A DNA stretch of 53,058 bases from Paracoccaceae bacterium (lineage in GTDB: Bacteria; Pseudomonadota; Alphaproteobacteria; Rhodobacterales; Rhodobacteraceae). The position numbers were made by a program, and so were the translations under genes. Every line of letters starts with the position of its first letter. The stretch's first letter is position 1. The notes below the pieces were generated by a model, which searched no databases, was not told the origin of the DNA, and saw only the letters and a list, made by a program, of their open reading frames with translations. Of this stretch, positions 32,835-41,116 are shown in pieces. The stretch is taken from contig PAQV01000090.1 of assembly GCA_002709405.1 (NCBI GenBank), forward strand, positions 1 through 53,058, given 5' to 3'.

Positions 32835-32860
32835 GGAACAACCAGCCCGGACAGACGTTT
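32835..32860 (+). promoter_or_regulatory. EcfG promoter of the csbD gene
   Basis: GGAAC (32835-32839), 16 bases, CGTTT (32856-32860), an exact consensus match in the gap before the CsbD gene, giving a leader of roughly 110 bases. Confidence 0.75.
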
Positions 32861-32977
32861 ATTATTCAGAAGCAAAGAGATAGTGGGCGCGACCCGCTGC
32901 CTCTTCCCGATCACCGCATGTCCGGCACACCGCATGGACGTGCATGTCGAAGACCGAAACCTGAAAGGAAAGACGTC

Positions 32978-33175
32978 ATGAATAGCGACCAGATCCAAGG
33001 CAAGTGGACCGAAATCAAGGGTAAACTGCGCGAGAGCTACGGCGACCTGACCGACGACGAACTGGAAAAGGCCAAGGGCGACCGCGAGCAGCTGGAAGGC
33101 CAGATCCAGCAGCGTTACGGCAAGACCAAGGAAGAGGCCAAGAAGTCGGTCGACGATATCCTGGCCTCGGTCTGA
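32978..33175 (+). CDS. CsbD-family stress protein
   Basis: A 65-residue hydrophilic protein, 'MNSDQIQGKWTEIKGKLRES' then 'YGDLTDDELEKAKGDREQL' and 'RYGKTKEEAKKSVDDI'. This is the complete CsbD pattern of four short helices. CsbD proteins are abundant under general stress in many bacteria; their molecular role is unknown. The ATG at 32978 follows AAAGGAAAG. It has its own EcfG promoter and terminator. Confidence 0.93.
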   Translation: MNSDQIQGKWTEIKGKLRESYGDLTDDELEKAKGDREQLEGQIQQRYGKTKEEAKKSVDDILASV

Positions 33176-33242
33176 CCCGGCCGCGCCCTGTCCGGCGTAG
33201 GCTGATGCGGCTGGCCGGGCAGTGTGGCATAGAATAGACCAG

Positions 33243-33276
33243 AACCGGCCGGTCCCGAACAGGGGCCGGCCGGTTT
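33243..33276 (+). terminator. Rho-independent terminator of csbD
   Basis: AACCGGCCGG (33243-33252) pairs perfectly with CCGGCCGGTT (33266-33275), followed by TTTCG. The T-run is short but the stem is very strong. Confidence 0.7.
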
Positions 33277-33293
33277 CGTGTGTGGAGGTCGGT

Positions 33294-33839
33294 ATGACGG
33301 GTGCAAGTTGGACGGGTTGGATTGTCGGAGCGTGCTACCTGGCCCTGTTCTTCCTGTTTTCGGCGATGGCCGCTCGTCGGATGAAAACGCCGCTGTGGCT
33401 GTTCGACACCGATGGGCAGGCCCGGACAAGCTGGGGCTTCCGGCTGGGCTTTGCGGTGCTTCTGGTCTGGCCGCTGGCCGCGCTGCCTCTGTCGGGCGCT
33501 GCCATCTGGGTGGGTCTCGCGGGTGCCGGGGCGGCCCTGGCGATGGGCGGGCAGCTTTACATGGGCCGGTCCTGGCGCATCGGGGCGGCCGAGGGGAAGA
33601 CCGGGGCGCTTGTCACCGGCGGTCCCTTCCGCGTGTCGCGCAACCCGGTTTTTGTCGGTCAGATCCTGCTGTTCTGGTCCCTTGTGCCGCTCGCCGGCCC
33701 GGTGATGGCCGGCGCGGCGGTCGTGGTGACTGTGTCTGCCATTGTGCAGGTCAGGATCGTGGAACGGGTCCTGATGTCCGACCCCGCTTGGCAAGGCTAT
33801 GCCGCACGGACCCGGCGCTGGATCGGCCGTCGGGCCTAG
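33294..33839 (+). CDS. Isoprenylcysteine methyltransferase-like (ICMT/PEMT) membrane protein
   Basis: A protein of 181 residues with about four hydrophobic segments ('GWIVGACYLALFFLFSAM', 'GFAVLLVWPLAALPL'). The C-terminal SAM-binding signature of the family is 'TGGPFRVSRNPVFVGQILLF' near residues 105-124, followed by 'IVERVLMSDPAWQGY'. The family methylates isoprenylated proteins or phospholipids, but in bacteria most members have no known substrate. A GGAGG site precedes ATG 33294. Its stop overlaps that of the convergent hydrolase gene. Confidence 0.8.
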   Translation: MTGASWTGWIVGACYLALFFLFSAMAARRMKTPLWLFDTDGQARTSWGFRLGFAVLLVWPLAALPLSGAAIWVGLAGAGAALAMGGQLYMGRSWRIGAAEGKTGALVTGGPFRVSRNPVFVGQILLFWSLVPLAGPVMAGAAVVVTVSAIVQVRIVERVLMSDPAWQGYAARTRRWIGRRA

Positions 33840-34558
33840 GCCCTGCCCAGCAGGTCGTCCCGGACGGCAGAGGCCTGGTCCCGTTCCTCGGCCCGGGCGC
33901 GGGCGGCAACGACCAGGGCGCGGAACAGGGCGCGCTGGCGGCGGGCGTAGAACAGGTGTTCGGGGTGCCACTGGACGCCGATTGCGAAGGGGTCGCGGAC
34001 CCGTTCGACCGCCTGGATCATGCCGTTCTCATCGCGGGCCGACACGCGCAGCCCTTCGCCCAGCTTGCAGACGGCCTGGCTGTGCAGGGCGTTGACGTCC
34101 ATGTCCTCCTGGCCGGCGATGCGGGCAAGATGTGTGTCATCCAGCACGTCGATGCGCCGGCGGGGCAGGATGGTACGGATCTTGTTGGCATTGCCGTAGG
34201 TGCCCCAGGCGTCCTGGTCCAGGTCGCCGCCAAGCGCCACGTTCAGCATCTGCGCGCCCCGGCAGATGCCGAGGATGGGGATGTTGCGGGTCACGGCCTC
34301 TTCGGCGACACGCCGTTCGAGCGCGTCCCGGGCCGGGTCCAGCCGGACGCCGATCACAGGTGTCCCGCCGTAAAGATCCGGAGAAATATCGTCGCCCCCG
34401 CCGATGATCACGCCATCGACGGCATCCAGATCGGCCGGCCGGCCCGCGCCCCATCTTTGGCCGCGGCCCCCGGCGATCCAGAGGTTCAGGTTGACCAGCG
34501 GAAAGATCCGCCAGCCCGAGCGGCGCGACGTGGTCACGCCGATAACAGGTCGTCTCAT
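33836..34558 (-). CDS. Class I glutamine amidotransferase-like gamma-glutamyl hydrolase (PuuD-like)
   Basis: A 240-residue protein with the full triad: nucleophile Cys in 'ILGICRGAQMLNVALGG' (about 99) and His/Glu in 'AIGVQWHPEHLFY' (about 198, 200). 'GVIIGGGDDISPDLYGG' is the oxyanion-side loop typical of gamma-glutamyl-GABA hydrolases. Such enzymes remove a gamma-glutamyl group or release ammonia from glutamine. The ATG 34558 overlaps the stop of the amidoligase gene (ATGA), so the two are co-translated; the hydrolase may undo or feed the ligation. The real substrate is unknown; polyamine use (puu) is not supported by other genes here. Confidence 0.87.
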   Translation of the reverse strand: MRRPVIGVTTSRRSGWRIFPLVNLNLWIAGGRGQRWGAGRPADLDAVDGVIIGGGDDISPDLYGGTPVIGVRLDPARDALERRVAEEAVTRNIPILGICRGAQMLNVALGGDLDQDAWGTYGNANKIRTILPRRRIDVLDDTHLARIAGQEDMDVNALHSQAVCKLGEGLRVSARDENGMIQAVERVRDPFAIGVQWHPEHLFYARRQRALFRALVVAARARAEERDQASAVRDDLLGRA

Positions 34559-35529
34559 GCGGCGGATTTCCACCCGTCGCTGATCAGCCGCGCATCGACG
34601 TGATGCGCCCACTGACGGCGCGACTGTCCGCCCAGAACGCCGGTGGCATAGCGGAAGGCCTGCCAGTCGTCGCACAGACTGAACAACAGGTCCTTGTCCA
34701 GGGCCAGGCGTTCCACCTGCATCCAGGCTTGCCAGGGCACGTCCAGCGACCAGTCGGATTCGTCGATCCGGCAGTCGGGCAGCCGGTAGTGAAACGCCGG
34801 GCGGGCCGAAATGGCGCTGGCGTTGGGCACGACGACCTCGAACCGGCCGGGATCCAGGTGGCGGAACAGGGGCATCAGGTCCAGCCCGTGGTTCCGCGTC
34901 TGGGTGTGGTCGGCATAGATCGCGAAGAGCGCATCCGGAGAGCTGTCGGGTTCGGCCACCAGCGCGTCGATCAGGCTGTGCGGCCAGGGCGAAACGAAGG
35001 GCAGGAACCGGCGCGTGGGATCGACCGGGTTGGCCATGTGCAGCCAGTCTTCCAGCAAGGCATAGGCCAGGATGATCCGGGCGGTGTGGGTCGGCAGCTC
35101 GGGGACCTCGGGGTTCAGGTGCACGCCGAAGCCAAAGAACAGGCCGTCGCGCGACCCCTGGGCCCCGGCATCGCGCAGGGCGGTGCGCAGACCGTCCAGC
35201 ACCGGCATCTGGGCGCTGGTCAGGGGCGGGGTGATCAGCTCGACGGGGACGACCCGGCGGGCCAGGTCCAGGCCCATTTCGATCAGCGGGCGGGCGCTGG
35301 CCTTGCGCAGGGCGGTGTCCAACTCGACCTTCATCGTGCCAAGCGAGGTGTCGCGGATTTCATAAGCCCGGTGGCCGCATTCCGTGACGTTGCCGCCAAG
35401 GGTGCGGGCGACGAGGTCGGCTGCGGCGTCTTCGGTCAGGCCCGAGAATTCAATTTCGACGCCACAGCGCCTCTCGGGCCCGGTATCGACCGGGAGGGGC
35501 GGGAAGGGGGTATGTGGCTGTTGTCTCAT
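34555..35529 (-). CDS. Putative amidoligase (COOH-NH2 ligase type)
   Basis: A 324-residue protein of the amidoligase family related to glutamine synthetase and gamma-glutamyl-cysteine ligase. Visible signatures: 'CGVEIEFSGLTEDAAADLV' (metal-binding E-x-E, residues about 22-40), 'GTMKVELDTAL', 'VVPVELITPPLTS' and 'FFGFGVHLNPEVPEL' (G-x-H-x-N). The family is predicted to form amide bonds using ATP, often on peptides or polyamines, but few members have known substrates. It is coupled to the GATase-like hydrolase downstream and lies 131 bases after bphP, separated by a hairpin. Confidence 0.83.
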   Translation of the reverse strand: MRQQPHTPFPPLPVDTGPERRCGVEIEFSGLTEDAAADLVARTLGGNVTECGHRAYEIRDTSLGTMKVELDTALRKASARPLIEMGLDLARRVVPVELITPPLTSAQMPVLDGLRTALRDAGAQGSRDGLFFGFGVHLNPEVPELPTHTARIILAYALLEDWLHMANPVDPTRRFLPFVSPWPHSLIDALVAEPDSSPDALFAIYADHTQTRNHGLDLMPLFRHLDPGRFEVVVPNASAISARPAFHYRLPDCRIDESDWSLDVPWQAWMQVERLALDKDLLFSLCDDWQAFRYATGVLGGQSRRQWAHHVDARLISDGWKSAA

Positions 35530-35607
35530 GGTCGGGCAACGCCGCGTGAACCCGCCGGGTTCCCGATGTGGACAGGATATCGCACCTGCCCTGTCTGGGT
35601 GTTGCGC

Positions 35608-35636
35608 ATGGACCCGCGCATCCGTGGCGGGTCCAT
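35608..35636. terminator. Strong hairpin between bphP and the amidoligase gene
   Basis: ATGGACCCGC (35608-35617) pairs perfectly with GCGGGTCCAT (35627-35636). No T-run follows on either strand, so it may attenuate or stabilise transcripts rather than terminate them. Confidence 0.4.
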
Positions 35637-35660
35637 AGCGTCATGATCAGGCCAGTGCCC

Positions 35661-38240
35661 TCAGCGCTTCAGATCGGCAAGAAGCGCCTGGATATGGTCC
35701 ACGTCATAGGGTTTGCGCAGGACCGGGGCGGGCGGATAATCGGCCAGGATGTCCTCGTTCTGGCCATAGCCGGTGGCCAGGGCGAAGGGGATGCCCCGCG
35801 CCGCGCAGGCCTCGGCCACGGGCAGCGAGCTTTCGGTGCCCAGGTTCACATCCACCAGCGCGAAGCTGATCGGCGCCTTGTCGAGGATCGCCAGCGCCTC
35901 GGCCACCGAGGGTGCGGTGTGCACCTTGGACGCCCCCAGCAGGCCCAGGCCATCGGACGCATCGAGCGCGATGATCATGTTGTCCTCGACCACCATCGCC
36001 TCGCCCGTCAGGCCGACCGGGGTCTCCGGTTCCTGCGGTGCGGCGGGGGTGTCCGGAACCGCGACCACCTCGGCCTTCTGGACCGTCGTGGCGGGAAGGC
36101 GGAACCGGGCCTGAAGGCCCGACACCTTGAACTCGACCGATGCCTCGCCCTTCAGTTCGAACGGGACCGAGCGCTCGATGATCGTGGTGCCGAAGCCACG
36201 CCGCTTGGGCATCTGGACCGGCGGGCCGCCGCGTTCCTGCCAATGCAGCTCGGCCGCCCCGTCATCGGCCAGCGACACCGTGATCTCGACCGTGCCGGAA
36301 CTGTCGGACAGCGCCCCGTACTTGGCCGAGTTGGTGACCAGCTCGTGAATGACCAGCGCCATCGTGGTGAAGGCCGCCGGGGACAGGTCGATGGAATCTC
36401 CGGACAGGCGGACCCGGTGGGCGCCCTTGGCCAGGTAGGCCCGGGTTTCGGTGTCGACCAGGAAGGCCAGGGGCACCCAGGTCCAGGATTTACGCGTCAG
36501 CTGGTCATGGGCGCGGGCCAGCGAATGGATCCGCGCGTTCAGCACGTCGGAATAGGCGTCGATCGTGGCGGCATCGCCCCGGCCCTGGCTGACCAACCCC
36601 TGGATCAGGTTCAGGATGTTGCGCACGCGGTGGTTCAGCTCGGCGATCAGCAGTTCCTGCTGTTCCTGCGCCCGCTTGCGCGACTGGTTGGCCTCGTCGC
36701 TCAGTTTCAGGACGATTTCCAGCAGGGTCACGCGCAGCGCATTGGCCGCCCGCTTTTCGTTGGTCCGCCACGGGGCCGAGGTGCCCCGGACGATCTCCTG
36801 CCAGGCCTCGAAGCTTTTGCGCGGGGTCAGGCGCTGGCCGTTGGGACCCGCTTCGGCCGGCTTGTCGGGGTTGCCGGCCCAGGACACCGACCGGGCGATT
36901 TCCCGGCGGAACAGGACGATGTAATCGCGGGGCTGGCGCGAGATCGGCAGGGCCATCAGGCCGGCCGCCCGTTCGACAAAGCCTTCGCTCGCCGGGTGCC
37001 TTTGGACGATGCAATCGGTGCTGAAGACGGAACTGGCCTGGGCGGTGTTCAGGAAGCGGGCAAGGCCCAGGAATTCCTCGTGCGTGGGGGCCGATCCGAT
37101 CGCCCGGTACTGGCCATCAGAAAACACCGCGATGCCGTCGAATTCCACCACCTCCTCAAAGGCTTGCGAGATCGTTTCCAGGTTGTCGATGACGTTCGGC
37201 TCGCTGGTCATCTGGGCCAGCAGGCGGTCATGCATCTCGCGCGCCTGGTCCATTTCGGTCAGCTCTTCGCTCATTTCCAGCTGGGTCAGTTCATAGCTGA
37301 ACAGCTGGGCGAACAGCTCGGCGGCCGAGCGGGTTTCGTAGTCGACGTAATGCGGTGCGTCGTGGTGGCAGGCCAGCAGGCCCCACAGCTTGCCCTTGCT
37401 CAGGATCGACACCGACATCGAGGCGCCGACCCCCATGTTGCGCAGGTATTCCAGGTGGATGGGCGACACCGCGCGGATGGCCGACAGCGACAGGTCCAGC
37501 GGCTGGCCGTCGGGGCCATGGGCGGGCAGGACGGGCACGATGTCTCCGTCCACGTCGGCGATGATGCGCAGCAGGTTGCGGGTGTACAGAGCCCGGGCCT
37601 GGCGCGGGATGTCGCTGGCCGGAAAGCGCAGGCCAAGGTACGGGCTTTGCCCGGGCTCCAGCGCCTCGGCGATGACGGTGCCGGTTTCGTCCTCGTTGAA
37701 GCGGTAGACCATGACCCGGTGGAACCCGGTCATCGCCTTCAGCCCCCGGGCGGCTTCACGGGCCATGCGGTCGACGCTGGTCTGGCGCTGGATCCGGCCC
37801 ATCAGCGCGCGCACCAGTTCACTGTCCTGGATCCGCTGGGCGCTGTCGTTCTGGGTGGCCTCGAATTCGAAGACAAACAGCCGGTCGGACCGATGGATCG
37901 ACACGTCGAATAGCCGGCCATCGCCCAGCAGGTCAAAGCCGAACAGCCGGGCCACGGCGTCGTCGCGGGTCAGGATCTGCAGGCGCGCGCGCAGGTCGTG
38001 CACGGATCGGGCGGGCAACAGGTCGGCCAGGGGCTGGCCGACGACGGCATCCATATCGCGGTGCAGCAGGGCGTCGATATTGGCCGAGGCATGGGCCACG
38101 ATCCAGTCGGCCGACACGGCCATCAGGGTGCCGAACGGCTGGACATGGCCGATGATGTGAATGGGTTCGCGGTCGCAATTGGTCAGGTCGACGCTTTGGC
38201 CGTCCGTCGGGCGGCCCGAGTAATCGGAATGGGTCGTCAT
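35661..38240 (-). CDS. bphP: Bacteriophytochrome with HWE kinase and C-terminal receiver
   Basis: An 859-residue photoreceptor. PAS domain with biliverdin-binding Cys22 in 'LTNCDREPIHIIGHVQPFG'. GAF domain with 'YLGLRFPASDIPRQARALY'. PHY domain with the tongue motif 'LTPRKSFEAWQEIVRG' (near 495). HWE-type kinase: H-box 'LIAELNHRVRNILNLIQGL' (near 555), 'LVIHELVTNSAKYGAL' and the W-x-E in 'ELHWQERGGP'. Receiver at the end with Asp in 'FALVDVNLGTE'. It should switch between red and far-red states and signal by phosphotransfer. It is coupled by ATGA to bphO, which makes its chromophore. The HWE kinase class also feeds PhyR in related bacteria, a possible link. Confidence 0.95.
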   Translation of the reverse strand: MTTHSDYSGRPTDGQSVDLTNCDREPIHIIGHVQPFGTLMAVSADWIVAHASANIDALLHRDMDAVVGQPLADLLPARSVHDLRARLQILTRDDAVARLFGFDLLGDGRLFDVSIHRSDRLFVFEFEATQNDSAQRIQDSELVRALMGRIQRQTSVDRMAREAARGLKAMTGFHRVMVYRFNEDETGTVIAEALEPGQSPYLGLRFPASDIPRQARALYTRNLLRIIADVDGDIVPVLPAHGPDGQPLDLSLSAIRAVSPIHLEYLRNMGVGASMSVSILSKGKLWGLLACHHDAPHYVDYETRSAAELFAQLFSYELTQLEMSEELTEMDQAREMHDRLLAQMTSEPNVIDNLETISQAFEEVVEFDGIAVFSDGQYRAIGSAPTHEEFLGLARFLNTAQASSVFSTDCIVQRHPASEGFVERAAGLMALPISRQPRDYIVLFRREIARSVSWAGNPDKPAEAGPNGQRLTPRKSFEAWQEIVRGTSAPWRTNEKRAANALRVTLLEIVLKLSDEANQSRKRAQEQQELLIAELNHRVRNILNLIQGLVSQGRGDAATIDAYSDVLNARIHSLARAHDQLTRKSWTWVPLAFLVDTETRAYLAKGAHRVRLSGDSIDLSPAAFTTMALVIHELVTNSAKYGALSDSSGTVEITVSLADDGAAELHWQERGGPPVQMPKRRGFGTTIIERSVPFELKGEASVEFKVSGLQARFRLPATTVQKAEVVAVPDTPAAPQEPETPVGLTGEAMVVEDNMIIALDASDGLGLLGASKVHTAPSVAEALAILDKAPISFALVDVNLGTESSLPVAEACAARGIPFALATGYGQNEDILADYPPAPVLRKPYDVDHIQALLADLKR

Positions 38241-38836
38241 GGGTCTTTCGTCGGCGGTGCGCCGTCCTGATGGGCAGTGAAATCGGAAGTTACCAAAACA
38301 GTACCCGCGTAAAATAGTTGGAAGATGTCCAGAATGTCATCCATTGCACGATCTGCCGTCTCGCCAATGGGCGACATGTTGCCCGTTTGCCCGCAGAAGT
38401 CGCGCCAGGCCCGAGGCTGAGGCGGGGCCGAGAAATAGCGGTCGGCGGCACGGACGCCGGCATCGGTGGCGGCCTGCCACTGGCGGGCCAGGACCGAGGT
38501 GCCCAGCCGCGAGCCCAGCACGACGTAATCCACCGCCCAGGGCGACAGGTCGGCGCGCAGCGGTGTGGCGGGGGGCAGCGGGTCGTGGCCAAGCGTGGCC
38601 AGGTCCGCGTGCAGGCGCGCCACCAGGTCGGCGGCCAGCGGGGCCGAGGGCGCCTGCGTGGCGGCCAGCGGGGCAAGGCCGTGCTCGGTGGCCTTCAGGA
38701 ACCGGGCCAGCCCGTCGGGGGTGGTCAGGTCACACAGGCTCAGCCGGGTATCAAGCGCATGATGCAGGTCGCCACTGTCCCGGCGCATTCGGTCGCGCAG
38801 CGTCAAGGTTGGGGCAGGGGTATCGTCAAGCGTCAC
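38237..38836 (-). CDS. bphO: Biliverdin-producing heme oxygenase BphO
   Basis: A 199-residue heme oxygenase that opens heme to biliverdin, the chromophore of bacteriophytochromes. The proximal His is in 'SGDLHHALDTRLSLCDL', and 'DYVVLGSRLGTSVLARQW' is the distal-helix Gly-rich segment. I choose the GTG at 38836 (GGAG eight bases upstream); a longer ATG start adds an Arg-rich, unconserved stretch. Its stop overlaps the ATG of bphP, the standard bphO-bphP operon. The 308 bases upstream to the GntR gene hold no gene that I can support. Confidence 0.92.
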   Translation of the reverse strand: MTLDDTPAPTLTLRDRMRRDSGDLHHALDTRLSLCDLTTPDGLARFLKATEHGLAPLAATQAPSAPLAADLVARLHADLATLGHDPLPPATPLRADLSPWAVDYVVLGSRLGTSVLARQWQAATDAGVRAADRYFSAPPQPRAWRDFCGQTGNMSPIGETADRAMDDILDIFQLFYAGTVLVTSDFTAHQDGAPPTKDP

Positions 38837-39144
38837 TGTGTTCTCCGGTGAGCGGTGGTCCTGGATCCAGGCTGTTCGTGGCACCTGGTGGCCGGCCCGG
38901 ATGTCTCGCTTGCGGCTGCGAGCCGGGCATGTCCGGAGTCCCAAGGCGCGGACGTAGAGGGTTTGTCAACAAAGGCAAATGGAATCAGGGAGATCATGGT
39001 AAAAATCCTACCTCTCATGTTCCATTTCCAGCGAAATGTTGGTTGGCACGGCGGTGGCACTGCCGATTGGTCGCGGCAACGTCACCTCCGGCACAGTCCG
39101 GCCGGGCATCAGGGGGCGAAACGGGCCCAGAAAGGCTGGGCGGA
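38837..39144. other. Gene-free stretch between bphO and the GntR gene
   Basis: These 308 bases hold the upstream region of bphO and the downstream end of the GntR gene. I see no reading frame with a ribosome site and no clear terminator or EcfG-type site. Confidence 0.5.
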
Positions 39145-39792
39145 TCAGGTGCTGGCCCGGAACTGGCGCAGGCGGGCACGGTGGCCGGCCTCGATATGGG
39201 CGCGCATGGCGGTTTCGGCCGCCGCCTCGTCCCGGGCGCGCACGGCGGCGATTACCCGGTCGTGTTCGGCAATGGCATCGGCGGCCCGGCTGGCCTCTTC
39301 CATGGTCGAGGGGCCAAGGATCAACAGCGTCTTGTAGACCGCCTCGACCGCGCGCACGAGATACCGGTTGCGGGCCGCCTGCAGCAGCACGTTGTGGAAC
39401 TGGCGGTTAGCTTCCTGCAGGGCAATGACATCGGCCTGAACCGCCCGCATCTCGTCGTTGATGGACACCAGTTCGGCCAGTTCGATGTCCGAGGTTCCGC
39501 GCGCGGCAAAGCGGGCGGCGGTGCCTTCCAGCACGGCCCGCATCTCGTAAAGCTCGCTGACTTCTCGATAATCCAGCTTGCGCACCGCCGCGCCGACGCG
39601 CGGGACATGGGTCACCAGCCCATCGGATTCCAGCTGGCGGATGGCCTCGCGCACGGGCGTGCGCGACAGGCCCAGCCGGGCCGCTAGGTCGGTTTCGGTC
39701 AGCCGGTCCCCGGGTTTCAGGCGGCCCGCCTTGATGTCGTCGATCAGCTTTCCATAGGCCTCGCGCCCCTGGCCACTGGTCGTTTCGCTCAT
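39145..39792 (-). CDS. GntR-family regulator with FCD domain
   Basis: A 215-residue protein. The winged helix is 'LTETDLAARLGLSRTPVREA' then 'IRQLESDGLVTHVPR' (about 30-65). The helical FCD ligand/metal-binding domain (about 80-205) has 'LYEMRAVLEGTAARFAA' and the metal-ligand His in 'QFHNVLLQAA', 'AEHDRVIAAV' and 'MRAHIEAGH'. Members sense small organic acids. It is divergent from an AbrB-type membrane protein, the likely target. Start at ATG 39792; longer in-frame starts would run across the divergent gene. Confidence 0.9.
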   Translation of the reverse strand: MSETTSGQGREAYGKLIDDIKAGRLKPGDRLTETDLAARLGLSRTPVREAIRQLESDGLVTHVPRVGAAVRKLDYREVSELYEMRAVLEGTAARFAARGTSDIELAELVSINDEMRAVQADVIALQEANRQFHNVLLQAARNRYLVRAVEAVYKTLLILGPSTMEEASRAADAIAEHDRVIAAVRARDEAAAETAMRAHIEAGHRARLRQFRAST

Positions 39793-39816
39793 GATGACAA
39801 CCCCTCTTTGCAAATT

Positions 39817-39843
39817 GGATACATCTGGATACAAGCGGATGCA
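39817..39843. repeat. Three GGATRCA direct repeats at 10-bp spacing, operator candidate
   Basis: GGATACA (39817-39823), GGATACA (39827-39833) and GGATGCA (39837-39843) recur every ten bases, one helical turn. They sit in the 54-base gap between the divergent gntR and abrB-type genes. Confidence 0.55.
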
Positions 39844-39846
39844 AGA

Positions 39847-40920
39847 ATGACCTCTCCGACTCGAGTCCCCCCGATGACCAACCTGTCCACCACCGCCCGC
39901 CGCATCCTGACCATCGGGGTCGCGATGGGCGGGGTCGGCGTGTTTTCCGCCCTGAACCTGCCGCTGCCCTTCCTGTTCGGCCCGATGTTCGCCTGCCTGG
40001 TCGCGGCCCTGGCGGGCATGCCCCTGAAAGGGCTGGGAGAATTCGCCGTGGCCTTCCGCACGATCCTTGGCGTGGCCGTCGGAGCCTCGATCACGCCCGA
40101 GGTCATTGCGCGTCTGCCCCAGATGGCCCTGTCGGTGTCGCTGATCCCGATCTACATCCTGGTGATCGCCTGCGTGGGCGTGCCGTTCTTCCGCAAGGTC
40201 TACAAGTTCGACTGGGCCACGTCCTGGTACGCGGCCATGCCCGGAGGCCTGCAGGACATGGTGATCTTCGGCACAGAGGCGGGCGGCGACATGCGCGCGC
40301 TGTCGCTGATCCATGCCACGCGGGTGCTGATCATCGTGACGGTCGCGCCGCTGATCCTGATCCACGGGTTCGGCGTGTCCCTGTCCAACCCGATCGGCGC
40401 GCCGGCCGCGACCCTGCCCCTGTCGGAAATGGCGCTGATGCTGGTGGCGGCCATCGTCGGCTGGAAGGGCGGAGAGCGGATCGGCCTGTTCGGGGCGTCG
40501 ATCCTGGGCCCGATGATCGTGACGGCGGTGCTGTCGCTGGCCGGGCTGATCCACACGCGGCCTCCGGCCGAATCCATCCTGGCCGCGCAGTTCTTCATCG
40601 GGATGGCCATCGGGGCGGGCTATGTCGGCGTGACCTTCCTTGAGTTGCGGCGGGTGGTCAGCGCGGGCGTGCTGTTTGTGCTGCTGCTGGCGGCCCTGGC
40701 GGCGGTCTTTACCGAGCTGGTCGTGCTGCTGGGCCTGGCCGAACCGGTCGAGGGCTTCCTGGCCTTCGCCCCCGGGGGGCAGGCCGAGATGACCGTGCTG
40801 TCGATCGTCGCGGGGGCCGACCTGGGCTTTGTCATCGTGCACCACCTGACGCGGATCCTGCTTGTGATCACGGGCGCGCCGATCGCCGCCCGGATTGCCG
40901 GGGTCAAGGACAGGACCTGA
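39847..40920 (+). CDS. AbrB-family membrane protein (putative transporter/regulator)
   Basis: A 357-residue protein with about ten membrane segments arranged as two AbrB duplications. Each contains the family block seen in 'LNLPLPFLFGPMFACLVAAL' and 'GLFGASILGPMIVTAVLSL', and 'AMPGGLQDMVIFGTEAGGD' and 'FAPGGQAEMTVLSIVAGAD' are the paired PGG motifs. It is unrelated to the AbrB transition-state regulator. Transport of a carboxylate is plausible given the divergent GntR/FCD regulator, but is inference. ATG 39847 is preferred; the upstream TTG falls among the operator repeats, and ATG 39874 is also possible. Confidence 0.82.
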   Translation: MTSPTRVPPMTNLSTTARRILTIGVAMGGVGVFSALNLPLPFLFGPMFACLVAALAGMPLKGLGEFAVAFRTILGVAVGASITPEVIARLPQMALSVSLIPIYILVIACVGVPFFRKVYKFDWATSWYAAMPGGLQDMVIFGTEAGGDMRALSLIHATRVLIIVTVAPLILIHGFGVSLSNPIGAPAATLPLSEMALMLVAAIVGWKGGERIGLFGASILGPMIVTAVLSLAGLIHTRPPAESILAAQFFIGMAIGAGYVGVTFLELRRVVSAGVLFVLLLAALAAVFTELVVLLGLAEPVEGFLAFAPGGQAEMTVLSIVAGADLGFVIVHHLTRILLVITGAPIAARIAGVKDRT

Positions 40921-41116
40921 GGCATGGACAGCCGGTCGCCGATCCGCGCCCGGACGTTCCCGATAATGGACGCTTGTGCGGCTCAGGAACGCCGCCCTGC
41001 CGGAGAATGCGCCTGACAGGTCGTATCCGAAATTGACCGCAATTCCCGTCCCATAGAGGAGTAGTCCGGATCGTGCGCCGCGGCGCAGCATCGCGTTCAG
41101 CTCAGGGAAGCCCACC

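Noticed and set aside
39044-39059. Sigma-54-like sequence TGGCACG-N4-TGGCA
   Set aside because: It has one mismatch in the -12 and points at the antisense of the GntR gene, with no forward gene nearby.
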